From Planctomycetota bacterium (lineage in GTDB: Bacteria; Planctomycetota; UBA1135; UBA2386), in the NCBI GenBank assembly GCA_003235605.1, contig QJVU01000217.1, positions 1 through 6,070 of the forward strand: a stretch of 6,070 nucleotides of DNA, read 5' to 3'. The translations under genes and the position numbers were made by a program. The notes below the pieces were generated by a model. The model was not told where the DNA came from and made no database searches. It was given only the letters and a program-made list of their open reading frames with translations. Positions 1 to 5,466 of this stretch are shown piece after piece (position 1 is the first letter of the stretch; every line of letters starts with the position of its first letter).

Positions 1-1
1 A

Positions 2-178
2 GCGAACGGCGTTTCGAACTTCGCCCTCGGGCTCGCGTCCAATCCGAGCTACCGGGGCGTGATGCTCACGCTGCAGGCGATCGCGGGACAGCCCGCCGAT
101 CTCTCCAACGGGATCGCCTTGTCGGTACGTTTATCGGTGCCGCGCGCTGCCTACCTTCCGATCAGCACCCGCCCGTAG
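2..178 (+). CDS. C-terminal end of a secreted planctomycete-type protein (partial)
   Basis: This reading frame is open from the left edge and encodes the last 58 residues of a protein. Residues 1-44 contain the pattern LGLASNPSYRG, then MLTLQAIAG, then SNGIALSVRL. I recognise this as the end of the beta-rich C-terminal domain that recurs in large exported planctomycete proteins, where a 'nP.l.G..l..Qa...d......ls.al.l.l' pattern closes the chain. The upstream part, including any signal peptide, lies outside the window, so the specific function cannot be named. After the usual ending the frame runs on for about 14 residues (VPRAAYLPISTRP) and stops inside the neighbouring convergent gene, overlapping its last 28 bp. 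This tail may reflect a lost original stop codon (inference). Planctomycete origin is likely; the role is unknown. Confidence 0.72.
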   Translation, partial: ANGVSNFALGLASNPSYRGVMLTLQAIAGQPADLSNGIALSVRLSVPRAAYLPISTRP

Positions 179-1206
179 TTGCTGGAGCTGGTGCCGAAGG
201 GATTGGCGTTCTGGTCGTGCGGGAAGAACTGCAGGTAGGTCTTGGTGTTGACCAGGCCGCCATCGTTGGCGATGGGGAACTTCTGGGAGAACAACCCGCT
301 GCTGTCTGCTGAGACCGGCAGCACCACATCCAGGCTGGGATAGATCCTGCAGGAGGGGGCGCCCAGGGGCGTCATGTCCAACGGGTCCGAGGGAGCCGCG
401 AGGCCGACCACCAGGAACATGCCGGCACCGGACAGGGCGCCGGCACAGCCCAAAGTGACGGACTGGCCCAGTGCCGAAGATCCTCCCAGGGTCAGCGCCG
501 GTGTCTGGTTGTTGCTGCCTGCGCAGCCAGCGCCATAGGTGTCCAGTGCCCAGGCATCAAACCCCACGACCATCTTCAGCCCACCGATGTCGGTGGATCC
601 GGTCGCCGGCGGCTGGTTGTTGGACCAGGTGTTGCCGATGGCAAACACCCGTTGCACGTTGATCAGGGGGGCGCCTCCCCGGCGGAAGGGCCCCGCGGAG
701 CCCACGGCACCGGTCACCGTGATCTCCACCACGAGGTCGCCGAGCTGGGGAATGTAGACGAAGGGCTTCTGCAACCCTATGTGCACCCACTGGTCCTGCA
801 GGGTGTGCCACACGTAGTTCCGGGCGCTCAGCACGGTCACCGCGCTGCTCGTGATGTTGCTGGAGAAGGTCGTGCTCAGCGTGCTGCCGCTCCCGGGGAA
901 GTAGTCCATCTTGACGTCGATGGTGCTGAACTGCTGGAAGCCGGTCTGGCAGTTGGTGAAGCCCAGGGAGCAGATGGCACCGACCTTCTTGCCGAACAAC
1001 GAGGCCGCCATGATCGTCTGGTACTTCTGATTGCCCCAGATCGTGCTGGCTGTCGTAATGCCGAAAGGAATGGCGTTGCAGGTGCCGGTATTGCCGGCGC
1101 TGTCCGTGTTGTAGATCCTGGTCTGGGTCTGCGCCATGGCCGGGGCCAGGGCGCACGCAGCTACCAGAGCGCAACCGAGCGTGACCAGAATGCGACCGGC
1201 TTGCAT
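151..1206 (-). CDS. Secreted protein with planctomycete-type C-terminal domain, function unknown
   Basis: This gene encodes 351 residues. An in-frame start at 1326 would add 40 residues, but I chose the ATG at 1204-1206: it has a good AAGGAG ribosome site 9 nt upstream and immediately begins a signal peptide (MQAGR, a hydrophobic core, then AMA before Gln26). A competing lipobox-like VAAC (Cys18) means a lipoprotein cannot be excluded, but the hydrophobic stretch continues past it. Residues about 27-222 form a Gly/Ser/Thr-rich, probably beta-sandwich region of the kind seen in planctomycete exported proteins. Residues about 224-351 form the recurrent C-terminal domain, starting YGAGCAGS and including DPLDMTPLGAPSC. 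The mature part has six cysteines (43, 79, 86, 228, 254, 286), which could form disulfides. No catalytic motif was seen. It is likely an extracellular or cell-surface protein; substrate and partner are unknown. Confidence 0.85.
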   Translation of the reverse strand: MQAGRILVTLGCALVAACALAPAMAQTQTRIYNTDSAGNTGTCNAIPFGITTASTIWGNQKYQTIMAASLFGKKVGAICSLGFTNCQTGFQQFSTIDVKMDYFPGSGSTLSTTFSSNITSSAVTVLSARNYVWHTLQDQWVHIGLQKPFVYIPQLGDLVVEITVTGAVGSAGPFRRGGAPLINVQRVFAIGNTWSNNQPPATGSTDIGGLKMVVGFDAWALDTYGAGCAGSNNQTPALTLGGSSALGQSVTLGCAGALSGAGMFLVVGLAAPSDPLDMTPLGAPSCRIYPSLDVVLPVSADSSGLFSQKFPIANDGGLVNTKTYLQFFPHDQNANPFGTSSSNYGRVLIGR

Positions 1207-1215
1207 AGGGGGGGA

Positions 1216-1221
1216 CTCCTT
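1216..1221 (-). promoter_or_regulatory. Shine-Dalgarno site of the secreted-protein gene
   Basis: On the minus strand the sequence reads AAGGAG followed by TCCCCCCCT and then ATG, a 9-nt spacer. This is the strongest ribosome binding site in the window, and it decides the start at 1206 over the longer frame beginning at 1326. Confidence 0.75.
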
Positions 1222-1277
1222 GCGTCGCGTGAACGTGAGGGAGGGAGGGATGAGGAAGACCGGATGGGGGAGCCTTG

Positions 1278-1305
1278 AATGTACGGGCCCGTTCTTCCCG
1301 TGCAA
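1278..1305 (-). promoter_or_regulatory. Weak candidate promoter for the secreted-protein gene, with an embedded palindrome
   Basis: Reading the minus strand, TTGCAC (1305-1300) is followed after 16 nt by TACATT (1283-1278). This resembles a poor sigma-70 pair (3 of 6 and 4 of 6 consensus matches). The perfect 10-bp palindrome ACGGGCCCGT at 1283-1292 lies between the two boxes, overlaps the -10 by one base, and could be an operator. Promoter consensus is poorly defined for this type of organism, so this is only a candidate. Confidence 0.2.
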
Positions 1306-1464
1306 TGCAAAGATCGACGGCGCCAACGCTCCCGACAGTGTCCGTCAGGGGCAGTCAACAACGGTCGGCCGAAGTCACCTGAACCGCAGGTGGGATCCAA
1401 TGCGTAGGCTGGTATTCGGCATCCGGAAGACCGATGATGCGGGCTTCCTGGCAGACAAGCCAAG

Positions 1465-2412
1465 ATGGACGAAACACCGGCGGACAGGGAGCAGGGTGCG
1501 ACGGATACCGAGGTCGTGCGCCTCTACACCACGGCGCGGCTTGCTCGTCTCCTCGGGGTTGCCACGGCGACAGTGCGCGCATGGGCGCGCTTGGGTTTGA
1601 TCAAGCCGCTGCGGGAGTCGGGACGACTCTGCTTCTTTGACTTCCAGCAGCTGGCCAATGCCCGCGCGCTCAGCCGGTTGGCGCACCAGGGCATTGCTCC
1701 TGCGCGCATTCGCGCGGGCCTGGACCGCTTGGGACGCTGGGCACCCGAGGCCCGGGACTCCCTCCGCCACCTCGAGGCCTTGGAGAGCCGGGGCCCGCTG
1801 CTGGTGCGACTGGAGGACGGTCGTCTTGCGGAGACCGGTGGCCAGCTGCTCCTGGATTTCACGGATCTCGGGAACGCGGGCGCAACCGCGGCCCCTGCAC
1901 GGGTGGTGGCGGGCAGCTTCACGCCAGCGGGGTCCGAAGACCAGCCCGTCCCCGCCGTCGTGGACTGGTTCCAGCGCGGTCTGCGCGCCGAGGAGGAGGC
2001 GGATCTGGAGGCCGCCGCCGCAGCCTACGAACACGCCCTGCGTCAGGACTGCACCCGGGCGGAAACCTGGTTCAACCTGGGCAACGTGTACTACTCCCTG
2101 GGACGCAAGGCCGATGCGATCCGTGCCTTCAACCGTGCCACCGGTCTGGACCCGGGGTACGTCGAAGCCTGGAACAACCTGGGCAACACCCTCAGCGACG
2201 AGGGCCGCCCCGAGGAGGCAGTGCATGCCTACGAACAGGCGCTGTCCCTCGAGCCCGCATACATGGATGCCCACTACAACCTCGCGGAGACCCTCGACCA
2301 TTGCGGCGAGCGGCAGCGAGCGGAACACCACTGGCGCGAGTACCTGCGTCTGGACCCGAACAGCAAGTGGGCCAAGAAGGTACGGGAGCGGCTAGCGAAG
2401 CAGGTCCTGTAG
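1465..2412 (+). CDS. MerR-type HTH / TPR fusion protein, probable transcription regulator
   Basis: The protein has 315 residues. Residues about 19-90 match the MerR winged-helix layout: YTTARLARLLGVATATVRAW is the helix-turn-helix, followed by LGLIKP, a wing with FFDFQQL, and a helix ending GIAPARIRAGLDRL. Residues about 110-135 (PLLVRLEDGRLAETGGQLLLDF) form a small conserved-looking linker segment. Residues about 166-303 contain four TPR units (starting near 166, 200, 236 and 270), with the typical NLGN and LDP patterns. It is expected to bind DNA through the N-terminus and a protein partner through the TPRs; the target is unknown. It lacks an obvious metal-binding cysteine cluster or drug-binding domain. 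An in-frame stop 27 nt upstream supports the ATG start, although no clear Shine-Dalgarno sequence precedes it. The end overlaps the convergent ligD-like gene by 21 bp. The domain calls are firm; the regulatory role is inferred. Confidence 0.88.
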   Translation: MDETPADREQGATDTEVVRLYTTARLARLLGVATATVRAWARLGLIKPLRESGRLCFFDFQQLANARALSRLAHQGIAPARIRAGLDRLGRWAPEARDSLRHLEALESRGPLLVRLEDGRLAETGGQLLLDFTDLGNAGATAAPARVVAGSFTPAGSEDQPVPAVVDWFQRGLRAEEEADLEAAAAAYEHALRQDCTRAETWFNLGNVYYSLGRKADAIRAFNRATGLDPGYVEAWNNLGNTLSDEGRPEEAVHAYEQALSLEPAYMDAHYNLAETLDHCGERQRAEHHWREYLRLDPNSKWAKKVRERLAKQVL

Positions 2413-4515
2413 CGCCTCGATCGCCGGCATCAGGTCTTGCTTGTCGGTGAGGGTGGGCGCGAACAGGTCTCCGTGGCGGGAGAGTCGGGGCAGCACGGTC
2501 TGGATCGTGAACTGGGAAGGGCGCAGGTCATCGGTCAGCTCCTCCCACGCGAGGGGTGTGGATACCGTCGCCCCCTTCACGGGCCGGATGCAGTAGGGAG
2601 GTACGACTGTCTGTCCCCTGCGGTTCTGCAGGAAATCCACGTAGACCTTGCCCTCCCTGGCACCCAGCACGCGCTCCACGGTGGCGATCTCCCGGAGCTC
2701 GTTGGCTACCAGGCGGGCCACCCCTTCGCAGAACATCCTGCTGTGTTCGTAGGTGTAGCCTTCCTCCAAGGGGATGTAGACATGCAGCCCGGTCTTGCCG
2801 GAGGTCTTGAGGTAGCTGCGGATCCCGATTCCCGCGAGAACATCGCCCACGCGGCGCGCGATGGCGATCACGTGGCGGAACGGCGCGCTCTTCGGGTCCA
2901 GGTCCAGGACCGCCCAGTCCGGCGAGTCCAGGTTCTGGCGCCGTGACAGCCACGGGTGCAGGTCGATGCTGCCCAGGTTGGCCAGGTAGAGCAGGGTGTC
3001 CTTGTTGCCGCAGATCATGTAGGGAACCGTCGTGCCGCGGCTGCCGCTCTCGATCGGGATCGTCTCCACCCAGTCCGGTGTCCCCTCCTTGGCCTCCTTC
3101 TGATAGAAGGACTTGCCGTCGATGCCGTCGGGAAAACGGTTCATGTGCACCGGACGGTCCTTGAGGTACGGGAGCATGTGGTCCGCCACCTGCTGGTAGA
3201 AGTCCAGCATGTCTCCCTTGGTGAACCCGTCGGCGGGCCAATAGACCTTCTCCAGGTTGGAGAGCTTCACCCGCGGGCGTGAGTTGCCCCGCTCTGGTCG
3301 CATCCTCGACAAGGCATCGGTGACACCGAGCTCGGCGGCACCGGCGGCGGATTGGAGGGGAATGCGCCGCCAGCTCTTCCGGGCTCCCCCCTGGTAGGGG
3401 CTGTCGCCGCGCCGGGCCACCATCGAAGTCAGCCCTGCGGCCGCCACGGCGTCAGCCAGGCTCTCGCCACTGCCGGCAACGTGGTCCACGTAGAGCACCG
3501 TTCGGAGCGGCGGCAGGATCGCCCGCAGCGCACCCTTGCGATCCACCAAGGGGAGGCCGCGCAGGTCGAACTCGTCGTAGTAGAGCAGGTCCTGGGCGTA
3601 GTAGTAGACCGGCTTCTTCGCCTCGCCGCGAAGACAGCGCTGGAGCACCTCCTCGGACGGTCGTTGCTTGTCGTCGAGGGCCACCAACACCCCATCGAGG
3701 AGCGCGTTCTCGGCGGCGAGCCGGCGCAGGTCCGAAAGCACCGGCTCCAGGGACCTGCACTGCGGCTCGGTGCCGCGCAGCGCCACATCGTCCTGGCGCT
3801 TCTGGGCCAGGACGCGCCGGCCGGCAAACGTCATCTCGAACAACCACTCCGGATCGGAGAAGGGCTCCGACACCACTGCCGGTTCCATCAGCTCGACCTG
3901 TTCTGGTAGTGGCGCTTCCACTGCATCGCCGAGGTCCACACCGAGGGCGGTATCCCGCTCGCTGCCGGCGTAGCGGTCCTTCGACTTGAACAGCAGCCAG
4001 TTGCGGTCCTTGTCGTTGCCCTTGCTGCTGCTCTTGCTGCTGCCCTTGCCGCCACTCCTGCTGCCGCCCTTGTTGAGCTTGACCAGGTGCCATTCGCCGC
4101 GCAGCTTGCGGCCATACAGTTGCAGCTTCAGCTCCCCCTTGGCGATCGCCTCCCGGCCAGCGGGCTCCGCCGTCCAGCGGTAGTGTCCGCGGTCCCAGAT
4201 CGTCATTGCGCCGGCTCCGTACTGTCCCTTCGGAATCACCCCGGAGAAGTGCTCGTACTCCATGGGATGGTCCTCGGTCTGGACCGCCAGTCGCTTTTCT
4301 CGGGGGTTGTAGGAGAAGCCCTTGGGCACCGCGAACGACACGAGCACCCCGTCCACCTCCAGCCGCAGGTCGTAGTGCAGCTGCCGGGCCTCGTGCATGT
4401 GTACTACGAACACCGGCTCCCGCTCCCCTCTGCCCCTCCCCTCGCGCTTGCCGGCCGGCTCGGGCGTGCGTGAGAAGTCCCTCTTGCGGGCGTAGTCGTG
4501 CAGGGATTCGGACAT
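2392..4515 (-). CDS. ligD: LigD-type NHEJ protein: phosphoesterase, degenerate ligase core, primase-polymerase
   Basis: The protein has 707 residues from the ATG at 4513-4515; a longer frame to 4602 has no family similarity. Known LigD proteins process and seal broken DNA ends with Ku. Residues about 5-185 are the 3'-phosphoesterase domain, with the metal/catalytic set His41, His47, Asp49, Arg51, His83 and Tyr87. It is interrupted by a Ser/Lys/Gly-rich insert at about 149-170. Residues about 203-388 match the adenylation domain of ATP-dependent ligases but are degenerate: motif I reads EMTFAGRR (Thr229 instead of Lys), motif III LDGV, motif IV TSMVARR and motif V WRRIPL. The OB-fold is missing. 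Residues about 415-707 are the archaeo-eukaryotic-primase-like polymerase domain, with Asp538, Asp540 (DLDP), SGKTGLH and Asp627. Pseudomonas LigD has the same order but about 840 residues. It is probably an end-processing protein that does not ligate. An AGAGGT 13 nt upstream is a weak ribosome site. No Ku gene is in view. Confidence 0.93.
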   Translation of the reverse strand: MSESLHDYARKRDFSRTPEPAGKREGRGRGEREPVFVVHMHEARQLHYDLRLEVDGVLVSFAVPKGFSYNPREKRLAVQTEDHPMEYEHFSGVIPKGQYGAGAMTIWDRGHYRWTAEPAGREAIAKGELKLQLYGRKLRGEWHLVKLNKGGSRSGGKGSSKSSSKGNDKDRNWLLFKSKDRYAGSERDTALGVDLGDAVEAPLPEQVELMEPAVVSEPFSDPEWLFEMTFAGRRVLAQKRQDDVALRGTEPQCRSLEPVLSDLRRLAAENALLDGVLVALDDKQRPSEEVLQRCLRGEAKKPVYYYAQDLLYYDEFDLRGLPLVDRKGALRAILPPLRTVLYVDHVAGSGESLADAVAAAGLTSMVARRGDSPYQGGARKSWRRIPLQSAAGAAELGVTDALSRMRPERGNSRPRVKLSNLEKVYWPADGFTKGDMLDFYQQVADHMLPYLKDRPVHMNRFPDGIDGKSFYQKEAKEGTPDWVETIPIESGSRGTTVPYMICGNKDTLLYLANLGSIDLHPWLSRRQNLDSPDWAVLDLDPKSAPFRHVIAIARRVGDVLAGIGIRSYLKTSGKTGLHVYIPLEEGYTYEHSRMFCEGVARLVANELREIATVERVLGAREGKVYVDFLQNRRGQTVVPPYCIRPVKGATVSTPLAWEELTDDLRPSQFTIQTVLPRLSRHGDLFAPTLTDKQDLMPAIEALQDLLR
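4006..4074 (-). repeat. Low-complexity Ser/Lys/Gly insert within the ligD phosphoesterase domain
   Basis: Residues about 149-170 of the LigD-like protein are almost only Gly, Ser, Lys, Asn and Asp, with a short GSSKSSSKG stretch. They are encoded by imperfect triplet repeats that read as CTGCTG/CTTGCTG on the plus strand. The tract separates the strand ending EWHLVKL from the strand NWLLFKSKDRY, so it is probably a flexible surface loop that does not disrupt the fold. Confidence 0.7.
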
Positions 4516-4605
4516 TGGTCGTGAGTCTACCTCTGCGCTGCGGCGGTGGCATCGATGGCAAGGGGTCGGGTCAAGGCAATTGGCCACACTGCCGAAAAAC
4601 ACGAC
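4516..4605. other. Short divergent intergenic gap (90 bp)
   Basis: This gap separates the divergent starts of the LigD-like gene (leftward) and the lipoprotein gene (rightward), so both promoters must lie here or within the first codons. On the minus strand AGAGGT (4534-4529) is a weak ribosome site for the LigD-like gene. No convincing -35/-10 pair was seen in either direction. Confidence 0.5.
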
Positions 4606-5466
4606 ATGCGCAGTCGCGCAGCGTACTCATTGCTCGTCTTGCTCGTTCTGCCGATGGCGTGCCAGGTTCCGGGCAGGGGGTCCGAGGCGGTGGACGACAG
4701 CGAGGTCCGCTGTGGGCCGCAGCCTTCCCCCAAGCACGTGGAGCGGCTGGTGAGGCAGGAGCACCCCGGCGGTGCCGCCCGTGACTTCAGCTACTCCAGG
4801 CTGGAGCGCTGGCGCGTCTTCAGCGGCAACCGCGAGGTCCTTGGCTGGCGGGTCGTCGTCGACGTCACCAGCGGCGTCGCTCCCGCCAAGCGCGAAACTG
4901 ACCGCCACGCCTACCTGATCGCCAGACGGTCCCACGGCTTTGCGATCCTCGCCACCGGCGAGGGCAGGCCGGGCTCCGAGGGATTCGCCTGGTCCCTGCG
5001 CGCTGTGCCTCCGTCGTCGCCGGAGCAGCCCGAGCAGGCGGAGCTGAAGCGCCGGCGCCACGCCTGGGCACGCGCCCAGCAGGTGCCCACCACCGACGAG
5101 CTGGCCAATGCCGAGTTCGGGCCGCCGCCGGTTCGATACCGCCAGGAGATCCTCGACCACCTGCGAGTGGCGGTGGGTCTCTCCGAATCCGCCAGGCTGA
5201 GGCTGCTACCGCCGGTCAAGACCTGGGCGCGCAGAGTAGGCTCCAACCAGACCATGTTCGGCTGGCGGGTGACGGCGGTCGTCCGCGCGGATCCCGTTGC
5301 GGCGAGGGATCGGGTCTTGCCGTACCACTTCATGTTCTGCAACGGCCAGATCGTCTCCACCACCCGGCTCGGCGGGGGCTTCCAGCTCCTTGGGGAGGGT
5401 GAGGAGCCGGGACCGCCGCCTCCCCAACCGACCGGCCGCGGCAGGCGCGCGCAACCGGCGAAATAG
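4606..5466 (+). CDS. Probable lipoprotein with a duplicated domain, function unknown
   Basis: The protein has 286 residues. I chose the ATG at 4606 over in-frame starts at 4546 (GTG) and 4555 (ATG) because it places a short basic N-terminus (MRSR) directly before a hydrophobic core and LPMAC, with Cys19 as the likely lipidated residue. Pro at position -3 is unusual for a lipobox, so simple secretion is possible. I do not recognise the family. The mature chain has two similar units, about residues 43-120 and 178-258. Each has a helix-like start, a Trp, an Asn and a GWRV motif (80-83 and 219-222), then a Tyr (103 and 240) and a Gly/Ile pair. A charged, Pro- and Gln-containing linker of about 55 residues lies between them. 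The C-terminus is Pro/Gly/Arg-rich and probably disordered. It is expected at the cell envelope. Its stop abuts the stop of the convergent gene. No strong ribosome site is visible. Confidence 0.8.
   Translation: MRSRAAYSLLVLLVLPMACQVPGRGSEAVDDSEVRCGPQPSPKHVERLVRQEHPGGAARDFSYSRLERWRVFSGNREVLGWRVVVDVTSGVAPAKRETDRHAYLIARRSHGFAILATGEGRPGSEGFAWSLRAVPPSSPEQPEQAELKRRRHAWARAQQVPTTDELANAEFGPPPVRYRQEILDHLRVAVGLSESARLRLLPPVKTWARRVGSNQTMFGWRVTAVVRADPVAARDRVLPYHFMFCNGQIVSTTRLGGGFQLLGEGEEPGPPPPQPTGRGRRAQPAK

Larger units (their letters stand above)
1207..1464. other. Divergent intergenic region (258 bp)
   Basis: This is the longest stretch without a gene in the window and must hold the promoters of both the secreted protein (leftward) and the MerR-TPR protein (rightward). 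It contains a G-run at 1208-1214, a GGGAGGGAGGG purine tract at 1239-1249, a 10-bp palindrome at 1283-1292 and a short tandem TGCAA pair at 1301-1310. No convincing promoter is visible for the rightward gene. No RNA gene or riboswitch-like fold was recognised. Confidence 0.6.

Noticed and set aside
652..1278. A 208-codon plus-strand open frame opposite the secreted-protein gene
   Set aside because: It is antisense to a gene with a signal peptide, a clear ribosome site and a recognisable domain. Its own translation has no domain-like pattern, and long antisense frames are expected in GC-rich DNA.
1375..2331. A 318-codon minus-strand open frame covering the MerR-TPR gene
   Set aside because: Its length slightly exceeds that of the real gene, but the plus-strand product has unmistakable HTH and TPR patterns while this one does not resemble any family and lacks a plausible start context.
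2391..2397. GCTAGCG shared by two convergent junctions (2391-2397 and 5466-5472)
   Set aside because: Seven bases containing a stop codon recur easily by chance in two places where a minus-strand TAG must occur; the third junction lacks it.
3352..3909. The degenerate ligase region as a frameshifted or decayed pseudogene segment
   Set aside because: The frame is continuous through all three domains, the non-catalytic scaffold motifs remain recognisable, and the polymerase domain downstream is intact, so a maintained non-catalytic domain fits better than decay.
3452..4561. A 369-codon minus-strand frame within the LigD-like gene
   Set aside because: It is a shifted frame of the same strand with very high Arg/Gly/Ala content, typical of an out-of-frame GC-rich shadow; the LigD frame carries the conserved domains without interruption.
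4206..4784. A 192-codon plus-strand frame spanning the ligD/lipoprotein divergent gap
   Set aside because: It overlaps both the conserved phosphoesterase domain and the lipoprotein signal peptide region, and its composition (Arg, Pro, Ala rich) is that of a shadow frame.
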